Positions 45,265 to 53,918 are shown, numbered from the stretch's first letter. The stretch: DNA of 64,000 nt from Candidatus Comchoanobacter bicostacola (GCF_024172705.1 NZ_CP092900.1:310001-374000), one strand, 5' to 3'. The notes: a model not told the origin generated them from the letters alone. Translations and numbers: made by a program.

Positions 45265-46047
45265 ATATTATTGATTATGAACTACTTTATCACAGCTGTT
45301 GCCATTTTGCAAATAATACAACATCAATGCTGTAGTGAGCCACAGGATCAACATACTCCCAACAACAAATATCTTTCATAACCGCTTATAAGACCAATCA
45401 TTGCAATATAGGTGCTTAAATTAGGATCATTAGGCCTAAGAAAGTTACTTCAATCAACAAAACATAAACAGACAATTAAATACTATATTACTATAGATAA
45501 CCTAGATGCTACTCGTGTGCAAACCCTCTCAGGACAACATGTTTTTTATCCCGCTTTATTGTTTTCCTAATCTACGTATTTTCCCAGGTGCTTCCCCCCC
45601 CGCTCCTCGGGGCTTTGGTTCTGATTGAAACATTGAGGCATCAGCCAATGGAGCGCTTCTGATCATCTCTTGATAGAGTGCTTCTATTTCCATCCATAAT
45701 TTTTCATTTGCTTCTTTTAATGTATAGTTCGGACAAGCAGATGTAATCACCTTTCTAGTTTGCGGACATAGTGGGGCGGTATTTGATGCCATTGCTACGC
45801 TTTCTATGCTTCTCCAGCTTGATTCCTCGATTGAGTAACCACTTGGAACTAATACGAGGGGATTATATAACGGTTCAAGCATTACAGGGCATTTACTGAT
45901 AAGTGATTCTATTTTTCGGTACCTATCTTGATAATCCGCATTAGCTTCTAAGCTTTGAGATATAAAAATATGCCATGATTGTCTAAGCTTAAGTTCGCAC
46001 TCTTTTAGTCCTTTCTTTTCAGCATAGGCGCGTGCACTTTCATAATC
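45265..46047 (-). repeat. 783-bp duplicated module, copy A
   Basis: This is nearly identical to 47345-48128, with a few substitutions and one 1-bp indel. In transcription order it holds the U-box-like C-terminal domain of one ankyrin gene, 305 bp of non-coding DNA, and the start region of the next ankyrin gene. Differences are concentrated outside the coding part. The intergenic stretch 45251-45555 contains nothing else identifiable except a possible promoter. Confidence 0.92.
45285..45312 (-). promoter_or_regulatory. candidate promoter of the ankyrin/DUF4116 gene
   Basis: On the minus strand TTGCAA and TAAAGT are 16-17 bp apart, about 35-60 bp ahead of the ATG at 45250. The same pair is kept ahead of the ankyrin gene starting at 47331. 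That supports it mildly, although the whole region is duplicated. Confidence 0.4.
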
Positions 46048-47331
46048 CGCACCGTTGCTAAAGAGGCTCTCTATAATATTAACATGCCCATATTTTGAGG
46101 CAATATATAAAGGGGTTCTACCTTCTGCATCTTGATGGTTAATGTCTGCTCCATGCTCAATGAGTGCCTTAACAACCTCAAGGTGTCCGTTTCCTGCAGC
46201 GGTAAATAGTGGGGTTGCGCCATCAGTCCTAGCCTGATTGATTTCAGCACCTGCAGTAAGAAGTGCCTTAACAGCCTCATGGTGTCCTTCTTCTGCAACT
46301 GTATAGAGTGGGGTTTCGCCAGTATCTGTTCTGGCCTGATTAACATCAATACCAGGAGCCGCAATAAGCACCTTAACAACCTCATGGAATCCTTCTTCTG
46401 CAGCGGTATAGAGTGGGGTTTCGCCAGTTTCTGTAGTCGATGGATTAATCACAACACCGGGACTTGCAATCAGCGCCGCCACAATATCATCGTGCCCTTG
46501 TTGTGCAGCAATAAAAAGTGCAGTTACGCCATAAGCTGTGGCCTGATTAACCTCAATGCCCTCTTTCTGTAAAAGTGTCTTAACAACCTCTAGGCATCCC
46601 TGTCGTGCTGCGACCATGAGTGGGGTTTCGCCCTCAAAGCCCGCCCGATTAATTTCAGCACCTGCAGTATAAAGTGCATTAACAACATCAATGCTTCCCT
46701 GTATTGCAGCGCCAAGCAGCGGGGCCGAGCCAGGATTATCCGGATTAACCTCAATGCCCTCACTCTGTAAAAGTGCATTAACAACATCAATGTGGGCACT
46801 TTGTGCTGCGAGATAGAGTGGGGTTAGGCCATCATTCGTAGCCTGATTAACATCGGCACCTTTAGTAATAAGTGCATTAACAAGCTCAAGGTGTCCATTT
46901 TGTGCCGCGATGTGGAGTGGGGCTCTTCCATATTTCGTAGCCTGCTCAACAGAGGCACCTGCAGTAAGAAGTGCATTAACAACATCTAGGTGTCCATTTA
47001 TTGCTGCGGTAAGGAGTGGGGTTAGTGGGGTTGCGCCATTATTCATAGCCTGATTGACAGCGGCATCTGCAGTAAGAAGTGCATTAACAACCTCAAGGTG
47101 TCCTTGGCTTGCAGCGATAAGGAGTGGGGTTGAGCCATCATCCCTAGCCTGATGAACAATGGCATCTGCAGCAAGAAGTGTCTTAACAACCTCAAGGTGT
47201 CCTTGTCCTGCAGCGATAAAGAGTGGGGCTCTGCCATCATTCATAGCCTGATTAACATCGGCACCTTTAGTAATAAGTGCATTAACAACATCAATGTGGC
47301 CATTTTGTGCAGCGATAAATAAACCATTCAT
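45556..47331 (-). CDS. ankyrin-repeat protein with C-terminal U-box-like domain (13 repeats)
   Basis: This 591-residue protein starts with about 13 ankyrin repeats (residues 1-430). A helical linker (about 430-480) and a C-terminal domain that fits the U-box pattern follow. Residues about 481-555 read CPVMLEPLYNPLVLVPSGYS, a variable helix, then APLCPQTRKVI and CPNYTLKEANEKL. The U-box consensus is DPV-x-L-x-SG-x-x-x-(x)n-P-x-T-x-x-x-L...PN-x-x-L-x-x-x-I. U-boxes recruit E2 ubiquitin-conjugating enzymes, so an E3 ligase effector acting in a eukaryotic host is the leading idea. The last 163 residues are identical to those of the neighbouring gene. No signal peptide is seen. Confidence 0.82.
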   Translation of the reverse strand: MNGLFIAAQNGHIDVVNALITKGADVNQAMNDGRAPLFIAAGQGHLEVVKTLLAADAIVHQARDDGSTPLLIAASQGHLEVVNALLTADAAVNQAMNNGATPLTPLLTAAINGHLDVVNALLTAGASVEQATKYGRAPLHIAAQNGHLELVNALITKGADVNQATNDGLTPLYLAAQSAHIDVVNALLQSEGIEVNPDNPGSAPLLGAAIQGSIDVVNALYTAGAEINRAGFEGETPLMVAARQGCLEVVKTLLQKEGIEVNQATAYGVTALFIAAQQGHDDIVAALIASPGVVINPSTTETGETPLYTAAEEGFHEVVKVLIAAPGIDVNQARTDTGETPLYTVAEEGHHEAVKALLTAGAEINQARTDGATPLFTAAGNGHLEVVKALIEHGADINHQDAEGRTPLYIASKYGHVNIIESLFSNGADYESARAYAEKKGLKECELKLRQSWHIFISQSLEANADYQDRYRKIESLISKCPVMLEPLYNPLVLVPSGYSIEESSWRSIESVAMASNTAPLCPQTRKVITSACPNYTLKEANEKLWMEIEALYQEMIRSAPLADASMFQSEPKPRGAGGEAPGKIRRLGKQ

Positions 47332-47344
47332 TATAATTTCCAGC

Positions 47345-48128
47345 TATATTATTGATTATGAAAAACTTTACCACAACCGCTGCTATTTTGCAAATAATAC
47401 AACATCAATGCTGTAGTGAGCCACAGGATCAACATACTCCCAACAATAAATATCTTTCATAGCCGCTTATAAGACCAATCATTGCAATATAGGTGCTTAA
47501 ATTAGGATCATTAGGCCTAAGAAAGTTACTTCAATCAACAAAACATAAACAGACAATTAAATACTATATTACTATAGATAACCTAGATGCTACTCGTGTG
47601 CAAACCCTCTCAGGACAACATGTTTTTTATCCCGCTTTATTGTTTTCCTAATCTACGTATTTTCCCAGGTGCTTCCCCCCCCGCTCCTCGGGGCTTTGGT
47701 TCTGATTGAAACATTGAGGCATCAGCCAATGGAGCGCTTCTGATCATCTCTTGATAGAGTGCTTCTATTTCCATCCATAATTTTTCATTTGCTTCTTTTA
47801 ATGTATAGTTCGGACAAGCAGATGTAATCACCTTTCTAGTTTGCGGACATAGTGGGGCGGTATTTGATGCCATTGCTACGCTTTCTATGCTTCTCCAGCT
47901 TGATTCCTCGATTGAGTAACCACTTGGAACTAATACGAGGGGATTATATAACGGTTCAAGCATTACAGGGCATTTACTGATAAGTGATTCTATTTTTCGG
48001 TACCTATCTTGATAATCCGCATTAGCTTCTAAGCTTTGAGATATAAAAATATGCCATGATTGTCTAAGCTTAAGTTCGCACTCTTTTAGTCCTTTCTTTT
48101 CAGCATAGGCGCGCGCACTTTCATAATC
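47345..48128 (-). repeat. 783-bp duplicated module, copy B
   Basis: This is the second copy of the module at 45265-46047. It covers the C-terminal domain of the 47637-48719 gene, the 305-bp gap 47332-47636 and the region ahead of the 45556-47331 gene. The conserved unit makes tandem ankyrin genes share one end and differ in the repeat array. Confidence 0.92.
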
Positions 48129-48719
48129 TATACCTATGCTAAAAAAATACTCCATAATGTCTGTATGCTCCATTTTTGCAGCTAACAAGAGTGGGGTTTC
48201 GCCCTCATTATTTGATTGATTAAGGTCAGCACTAACCTCAATTAATGCAGTTACAACCTCAAGATGCCCATATCCCGCTGCAACCAGGAGCGGGGTTAGG
48301 CCCTGAGTATCAATTTGGTTTACATCAGCTTCAGCTTCAATTAATGTACTCACAGCTTCTAGCTTTCCATTTGCAGCTGCTATACAAAGTGCTGTAGTAC
48401 CATTGCTTGATTGGTTAACATGAGCTCCAGCTTCGATTAATGCATGAACAACCTCTTGGTGTCCTCCTTTTGCTGCTGTACAGAGTGGAAGCCAAGCACG
48501 ATTATCATCTAATGGGTTAACCTCAGCTCCAGCTTTAATTAATGTGCTCACAGCTTCTAGCTTTCCATTTATTGCTGCCAGAGAGAGTGGGCTCAAACCA
48601 TCCTTATTTGGTTTATTGACATCAGCCCCTGCCTCAATTGATGCACCCACAGCTTCTATATTTCCAGCTACTACTGCAGCATACAGGTCACTATTTAGGT
48701 CATCATTTAAGGTATTCAT
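47637..48719 (-). CDS. ankyrin-repeat protein with C-terminal U-box-like domain (6 repeats)
   Basis: The protein is 360 residues from the ATG at 48719, chosen because AAGAGA precedes it; the frame is open from 48782. About six ankyrin repeats (residues 10-205) are followed by the same 163-residue C-terminal region as in the gene downstream, including the U-box-like domain (about 250-324) and a basic tail ending KIRRLGKQ. The ankyrin array is different in sequence and number, so the two proteins look like one E3-type module joined to two binding arrays. It is predicted to bind host proteins. Target and secretion route are unknown. Confidence 0.8.
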   Translation of the reverse strand: MNTLNDDLNSDLYAAVVAGNIEAVGASIEAGADVNKPNKDGLSPLSLAAINGKLEAVSTLIKAGAEVNPLDDNRAWLPLCTAAKGGHQEVVHALIEAGAHVNQSSNGTTALCIAAANGKLEAVSTLIEAEADVNQIDTQGLTPLLVAAGYGHLEVVTALIEVSADLNQSNNEGETPLLLAAKMEHTDIMEYFFSIGIDYESARAYAEKKGLKECELKLRQSWHIFISQSLEANADYQDRYRKIESLISKCPVMLEPLYNPLVLVPSGYSIEESSWRSIESVAMASNTAPLCPQTRKVITSACPNYTLKEANEKLWMEIEALYQEMIRSAPLADASMFQSEPKPRGAGGEAPGKIRRLGKQ

Positions 48720-48989
48720 AACTGTCTCTTGTTTTACATTACTCTCTTTATAGCCACTTATTAAAGGAAAACAGATTTTCATTATTAAACAAGGCGTAAT
48801 TTAATGTTTGATTAAAAACCCTCTAGAGGTGATAACTCAAAATAATAGCACAGATCGCATGCTAGTGGCTGCAGAAATAGCGAAGATGTCTATCAATGTT
48901 ATAGGAATATAATCATGGACCGTCTGTGCTCATGTATAGAAGCGACATGGAGTAGGTAAGGCCATCATTCGTCTGGTGGACTAGTGATG

Positions 48990-49150
48990 AGAAAACTTCA
49001 AAACATACTTTCTCATATCATAACTATTCCACTCGAAATCTTAGATCACAGAGAATAACTAAGCGGTATACCTTATGATGGCGTACTATATTTTGCGTGT
49101 CGTGAGCATCTAACACTTTTCCATAATGCTTAACGCCATCGACCCTAGAG
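48990..49150 (+). repeat. diverged non-coding repeat, left copy
   Basis: The best part (49073-49145) resembles 51157-51230, including GAGCATCTA and a later AATGCTTAACGC, with many substitutions and small gaps. Weaker similarity extends to about 48990. The copies flank the gene at 49230-51041. The rest of the 447-bp gap 48783-49229 shows nothing identifiable apart from a possible promoter. Confidence 0.6.
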
Positions 49151-49176
49151 CTAACACTTGAACACCTCTATCCAGT

Positions 49177-49204
49177 TTGCTATTAACCTGTTTTTCTATA
49201 TAGT
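49177..49204 (+). promoter_or_regulatory. candidate promoter of the 43-residue-repeat protein gene
   Basis: TTGCTA (49177-49182) and TATAGT (49199-49204) with a 16-bp spacer lie 26 bp before the ATG at 49230. A GGAG ribosome-binding site follows at 49219. This supports the internal ATG over the upstream TTG at 49158. Confidence 0.5.
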
Positions 49205-49229
49205 CAATGCATATATATGGAGTAAAAAA

Positions 49230-51041
49230 ATGAAAAACAGCGCTATGTTGCTAAAGAGCGAATCTGAAAACCCTGGATTTATTGCTGGTTTAGAATATGA
49301 GGAATTAACTAACTGGGCAGAATCTGGTGCTTTTAGCGCTTTAACGCCCGAAGAGTTTTCAACTATCGTAATCGCATCACCATGGACGATTAGCTATTTA
49401 GCAGATGCTACAGAAGCTGGTCACCCTGAGGCATTAAACCAACTGGTAGCATCAAATGCTTTTAGTGGTATTACACCCGAGGACTTTGCCAGAATCGCAA
49501 ATGAATCATTCACTACGATTATCAATTTAACGTATGCTGCAGTCAAGGGTCACCCTGAGGCATTAAACCAACTTGCAGCATCAAATGCTTTTAGCAGTAT
49601 TACACCGGAGGCCTTTGCCAGTATCGCAAGTGAATCATTCCATACAATTAACTATTTAACGTATGCTGCAGTCAAGGGTCACCCTGAGGCATTAAACCAA
49701 CTTGCAGCATCAAATGCTTTTAGCAGCATTACACCCGAAGACTTTGCCGGTATCGCAAGTGATTCACTATTTACGATTCACCATTTAGCAGATGCTGCAG
49801 TCGAGGGTCACCCTGAGGCATTAAACCAACTTACAGCATCAGGTGCTTTTAGCAGTATTACACCTGAGGCCTTTGCCAGTATCGCAAGTGAATCAGAAGA
49901 TACGATTAGCTCTTTAACGCGTGCTGCGCGCAAGGGGCACTCTGAGGCACTCGAAAAACTCATGCAAACAGGGGCAATCACACTTTCAAGCACCCGTATC
50001 AATTGGCTGGATATCTTCAGAGAATCATTGAAAAGTGATACCGGCAAAGGGCTAGCACTTCTAAATGCAGCTTACCATCAAGGCTACAGCGTTGGGGAGG
50101 TATGTGATAATCTTGATATTCTTAAGTTTGTAGGAATAGAAAAAACAATCAAAATAGCCAACTATCGACGACAAATGCATTGGACTACTCCCGCATTAAA
50201 CCCTGTAGTTGCAGAAGATGACCTTCGTAACATTCATCTGTCCATAATTCCAAGTCAATTACTGCTGGCAAAAGTACTGTTGGGGCGTTCTATCCCTAAT
50301 GAAATAGCGATGAAAGTTGCACAAATGTGCCGCTTCCAGGAGAAGGCTACCTTAGACACTCCCACCTTTACACAATACTTCCAAGAAACGCTTCCCCTCC
50401 ATCATATCGCCCACTCAATTGAAGTTGTCGCAGCAGGTGTGGTACAGCAATTATACTTTTCTATTCCTTACATAAAGTACAAAGCAGTAACCCAGTATCG
50501 AAAAAAATTATTTACCGCACTAAAAGCATTCTTACGCGGCATCAATGCATTAGATAGTAAGACAGACAACTTAACCATTAAAGGGGGTATAACAAGTAGT
50601 TCTACCCCAGTATCTCGTAGTAATGCAGTCTCCTATATACATAAAAAACTGATAGTTCAAGATATCGCAGATATTAACCTTTCCTTACTTTGGAAATTAT
50701 TGGGAAGTTACTTATTTAATGCTTATACACTGACAGACACAAAGCTACTTGATGTGGATGCTAGGTATATTTTCCCGGACTATTCTGAGTTAAAGCATAG
50801 CTCAGCCGCAGGGGATATTATTAAGTGCTGGGCGTTTAATGTCAATCAATCTAACTCCTGCATCATTTCTGAGAAAACCCATTTACTTCAATTAGCACTC
50901 ACGAACCATACGCATAGTGCTAAGGCATTCAATAGCGCGCTAATAGAAAGCCCTGAAGAATCCATGCAATTCATGGAGTGTGATATGACACAACAAGGCC
51001 TTCGTGAGTTTGTTGGAAAAATGTCCTTGACGAGAAAATAG
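49230..51041 (+). CDS. protein with five 43-residue repeats, function unknown
   Basis: This is a 603-residue soluble protein from the ATG at 49230 (GGAG 7 bp upstream). Residues about 20-245 hold about five copies of a 43-residue helical unit of the form HPEALNQLAASNAFSSITPE followed by DFA-x-IA-x-ES and a T-x-x-LTYAAVKG end. The first and last copies are the most diverged. The remaining 350 residues form an unassigned helical domain. I know no family with this unit; it looks like an alpha-solenoid binding scaffold similar in role to ankyrin repeats. Its place in the island beside the ankyrin genes suggests a host-interaction role. No signal peptide is present. Confidence 0.75.
   Translation: MKNSAMLLKSESENPGFIAGLEYEELTNWAESGAFSALTPEEFSTIVIASPWTISYLADATEAGHPEALNQLVASNAFSGITPEDFARIANESFTTIINLTYAAVKGHPEALNQLAASNAFSSITPEAFASIASESFHTINYLTYAAVKGHPEALNQLAASNAFSSITPEDFAGIASDSLFTIHHLADAAVEGHPEALNQLTASGAFSSITPEAFASIASESEDTISSLTRAARKGHSEALEKLMQTGAITLSSTRINWLDIFRESLKSDTGKGLALLNAAYHQGYSVGEVCDNLDILKFVGIEKTIKIANYRRQMHWTTPALNPVVAEDDLRNIHLSIIPSQLLLAKVLLGRSIPNEIAMKVAQMCRFQEKATLDTPTFTQYFQETLPLHHIAHSIEVVAAGVVQQLYFSIPYIKYKAVTQYRKKLFTALKAFLRGINALDSKTDNLTIKGGITSSSTPVSRSNAVSYIHKKLIVQDIADINLSLLWKLLGSYLFNAYTLTDTKLLDVDARYIFPDYSELKHSSAAGDIIKCWAFNVNQSNSCIISEKTHLLQLALTNHTHSAKAFNSALIESPEESMQFMECDMTQQGLREFVGKMSLTRK
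49290..49950 (+). repeat. 129-bp tandem repeats
   Basis: The landmark GGTCACCCTGAGGC recurs at 49419, 49548, 49677 and 49806, with a diverged form at 49935, an exact 129-bp period. Inner units are nearly identical, which points to recent expansion or homogenisation. Confidence 0.9.
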
Positions 51042-51156
51042 GAACCACTACTCGTCAAAGGACTAACAATGGTGTAACCTCAAATCATATTTTCACAGAC
51101 GATCACCAAGCCACTTATAAATTGTGATATGAGCAAGTATACTGAGTGATATATTT

Positions 51157-51230
51157 TATGTTGAGGTACTACACACTTTGTGTAACGCGAGCATCTAGCC
51201 CTTTTTCACAATGCTTAACGCAATTGACCT
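51157..51230 (+). repeat. diverged non-coding repeat, right copy
   Basis: This is similar to 49073-49145 (see there). It lies in the 371-bp gap 51042-51412, which otherwise contains only the start of the comEC-flanking repeat. Confidence 0.6.
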
Positions 51231-51303
51231 CACAGTTTTTTTAGTGGTTAGCTATTTAAAAAACCAAGATGGCATACAGCAAAAAGCCTCCTAGTATGAG
51301 ATG

Positions 51304-51520
51304 TAGGATTTTCCTTATTACTTGGTTGGCATTGATTATTTAGTTCGATAGCTCTGTATATTATTATAATGCACTAAAGCATACATTATCTTGATTCATA
51401 TATGGGTATGGTGTGCTGGTAGCACTTTTTATATATCTACTGACAGTTACGCTTGGGGTTATCTCACTCTATTTAATAGTTATTCTTATTCCTTTTTTTT
51501 TTCTATCAAATGCTCGTATG
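51304..51520 (+). repeat. right copy of the comEC-derived direct repeat
   Basis: This is the upstream region and first codons of the intact comEC gene. It matches 39595-39810 in direct orientation and marks the right border of the accessory island. Confidence 0.88.
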
Positions 51521-53296
51521 GGTGTCTTGTGTGGGTTAGTGACATTGATCTTAACTTTTTGGCCTAAGACGTTATTAGATGGAAATGAAGATTTTTATAT
51601 TCAAGAACGGTATGGTGACCGGGTACTGGCAAAAACAAGATCAAATGTAATGGTATCTGGTGTCCTTCCAGGGCGAGAAAAATATTGTTGGGTGAATCTT
51701 GATTTCCATATTAAAAACCAAAAAAAAGGTAGGTATCACTGGTTGTATGGTATTGACTATGATGTTGATTTTGAGCATAAGGAGTGTGTAGCGTGCTCCT
51801 TGAGTATAGCAGATAGATATCAAAGGTGGGTGAGTGGCTATATTACTAAGTTGGATTATGATCATGCTGATTTAATCACTACATTATTATTTTCAGAAAG
51901 CTCGGGAACGCTATGGTACTTCTGGGGTGTGTCATATTTACTCAGTCTACATCAAGTGCATGTAAAGTATATATTTTGGGTGACACGCAAAAATACCTAT
52001 TGGGCTTTACAGAGTTTGGTAATTGTAATTGGTGGATTATATTACGTATTATCGGGGTATAGCGGGAGTATTCGTCGGGTATTATTTATTTATATATTAC
52101 CATTAATATTTAGTTGTTTGGGTCGATCGATTAACTCCATAAGCACTTTTTTGTTAGCCACTGCCGTTGAGGTTGCGCTGGATCCATTTTGGGTAAGACG
52201 TCTTGGTTTTTGGCTAACGAGTGCTATGGCGCTTTTATCGATGCAGACGTTTAAGCACAAAGGGTTTAGAGGGATAGTTGTCAGATCAACGGTAGCCACA
52301 ACAATACTCAGTTTATTTAATTACAAGACGCATATATTGAGTTTGGTTATGAGTTTTTTATTATGGCCGATATTTAGACATATCATTTATCCTATGCTCA
52401 CTCTTGGGTTAATGTTGCTCGCTTTTTTACCAAAGGTTTCATTATTTTTATGGGGTAAAGCATTATCAGTGTTGCTCATTATAGAGCAGTTCATGGACTA
52501 TTGTGCCCAATACCCAATTCAAGTACTGGTTCCTATCAGTAAGATCCATACAGTCATATATGCATTGTGGGTAATGATTGATTGGCGAGTATTTGCGCTT
52601 CAGTTATTATGGTTGATCCCGCAAACAACGGATATAAGTCCTGGTGAGGTAGAAGTTCAGGTGCTAAATGCAGGGCATGGGCTATGTGTTTTTCTAAGAA
52701 CCAAGCATTATACAATGTTATATGATGCAGGGTCCATGCGTAAAGATTTTATATCTAAAACCTTACAGCCATTTTTGCATAAGGAAAAAGTCAGCAAGTT
52801 TGATGCGATTGTTTACAGCCATGCAGATTTAGACCATTACTCAGCAAGTGATTTTTTAAAGCTACATTATCCGGTTGAAACGGTGTGGGTTTCGGAGCCA
52901 CTGTATTTACGCAAACAGCAGTTGTGCAGGGAGGGGGGAGCATGGGAATGGGATGGTGTTCGATTTTCTTTTTTGCATCCAGATAACCAATCATTATACA
53001 AAGGGAATAAAGCATCCTGTGTATTATATGTTGAATCAAATCATCAGAGCGCTCTATTTCCTGGGGATATTGATAAAAAAATAGAGCACGAGATTTTAAA
53101 AAGATATCCAAGCTTGGAGACTTCACTGTTAGTTGCTGGACATCATGGATCCGCTACTAGCTCATCGATTGAGTGGGTGGAGCAGTTAAAACCATTGTAT
53201 GTAGTTGTTAGTGGCTATAAGTCTCAAGTAAAAGCACCAGCTTTACTGGGTTTGAATAAGCTGAAATATCCTCCTTTTAAATTATTTTTGAGATGA
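51413..53296 (+). CDS. comEC: DNA uptake channel protein ComEC/Rec2
   Basis: ComEC forms the inner-membrane channel for single-stranded DNA in natural transformation. The 627-residue protein has an N-terminal helix pair, a soluble segment (about residues 60-150) and a competence domain with several membrane helices (about 165-400). A C-terminal metallo-beta-lactamase domain follows, with SHADLDH (H-x-D-x-D-H) at about 470, the GDID metal-ligand loop and AGHHGS. It is shorter than typical ComEC (about 750), mainly in the N-terminal part. The GTG start is retained in the truncated copy at 39704. Function is likely but not certain. Confidence 0.9.
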   Translation: MLVALFIYLLTVTLGVISLYLIVILIPFFFLSNARMGVLCGLVTLILTFWPKTLLDGNEDFYIQERYGDRVLAKTRSNVMVSGVLPGREKYCWVNLDFHIKNQKKGRYHWLYGIDYDVDFEHKECVACSLSIADRYQRWVSGYITKLDYDHADLITTLLFSESSGTLWYFWGVSYLLSLHQVHVKYIFWVTRKNTYWALQSLVIVIGGLYYVLSGYSGSIRRVLFIYILPLIFSCLGRSINSISTFLLATAVEVALDPFWVRRLGFWLTSAMALLSMQTFKHKGFRGIVVRSTVATTILSLFNYKTHILSLVMSFLLWPIFRHIIYPMLTLGLMLLAFLPKVSLFLWGKALSVLLIIEQFMDYCAQYPIQVLVPISKIHTVIYALWVMIDWRVFALQLLWLIPQTTDISPGEVEVQVLNAGHGLCVFLRTKHYTMLYDAGSMRKDFISKTLQPFLHKEKVSKFDAIVYSHADLDHYSASDFLKLHYPVETVWVSEPLYLRKQQLCREGGAWEWDGVRFSFLHPDNQSLYKGNKASCVLYVESNHQSALFPGDIDKKIEHEILKRYPSLETSLLVAGHHGSATSSSIEWVEQLKPLYVVVSGYKSQVKAPALLGLNKLKYPPFKLFLR

Positions 53297-53323
53297 GATC
53301 TTACAGCTTAATATTTCTTTAAC

Positions 53324-53354
53324 TTGACGATATGTGCGTTCAGTATGGTATATT
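53324..53354 (+). promoter_or_regulatory. candidate promoter of the small exported protein
   Basis: TTGACG (53324-53329) and an extended -10 of the form TGGTATATT (hexamer 53349-53354) lie 27 bp before the ATG. The 19-bp spacing is long, but the TG extension may compensate. Confidence 0.5.
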
Positions 53355-53380
53355 CCTAACAAAATAAATAGGAAACAAGT

Positions 53381-53899
53381 ATGAAATTTAGAAGTTTATT
53401 ATTATTGGGTGTAGTTTCTCAACTAGCTTTAGCATCAACTGTTGAAATAAGTGCTGGTTTAGCACAAACAAGTCAAGCAAGAAATGCAGTAAAGCTAGGT
53501 GTAAGTCTAGTTAATGATACCTCTGAATCAGCACAGGTATACGGATCATTAAGTACATATTTAGATACATCGGAGACACACGAAGCGACTGATGTTATCG
53601 AAGCTTCTGTTGGTGGATTGTTTAACTCTGCTTCTGAGAGCTATAAGTATAAGTTAGGTGTTGCAGCTACCAGTGTTCAGTCTAACAATCTAAACAATAG
53701 GTATGATTACAATGAAGGTTGCTATGATTGCAGATATTCACCATCAGCAAGATATGCATTAGGATTCCAGTTGGGTGCACGATATGAGTTTGACTCAGCT
53801 ACCCACTTAGATCTAGATTGTATACTAACACATTCGGATGAAGATGTGTTTGCTTCATTATCACTGGGTTTTGTAAAAAGTATGAGTGAGTCATGCTAG
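53381..53899 (+). CDS. small exported, probably outer-membrane beta-barrel-like protein
   Basis: The 172-residue protein has a clear signal peptide (residues 1-18, cleavage after LALAS). The mature part is made of alternating hydrophobic/polar strands, such as VEISAGLAQ, AVKLGVSLVN and YALGFQLGARYEF. It has no C-terminal aromatic residue but ends in an LSLGFV strand. Two cysteine pairs (CYDC and a lone C near the end) are present. It looks like a small porin/OmpW-like barrel, but no family is assigned. It has its own promoter and a terminator 20 bp downstream, so it is monocistronic. AGGAAAC precedes the ATG. Confidence 0.7.
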   Translation: MKFRSLLLLGVVSQLALASTVEISAGLAQTSQARNAVKLGVSLVNDTSESAQVYGSLSTYLDTSETHEATDVIEASVGGLFNSASESYKYKLGVAATSVQSNNLNNRYDYNEGCYDCRYSPSARYALGFQLGARYEFDSATHLDLDCILTHSDEDVFASLSLGFVKSMSESC

Positions 53900-53918
53900 T
53901 TATTTAACGCTAATCATT

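Noticed and set aside
44885-47240. Several open frames of 65-118 codons inside the ankyrin genes on both strands
   Set aside because: They arise from the 99-bp ankyrin periodicity, which keeps other frames open; they have no starts with ribosome-binding sites, and the real ankyrin frames explain the region.
42617-50000. Tandem repeats considered as a CRISPR array
   Set aside because: The 75-, 99- and 129-bp periods are multiples of three inside coding frames. There are no short palindromic repeats with unique spacers and no cas genes.
39555-51412. Search for an integrase, transposase, terminal inverted repeats or a tRNA attachment site at the island borders
   Set aside because: None is visible. 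The only border signal is the comEC-derived direct repeat, and the only tRNA in the window is 11 kb away.
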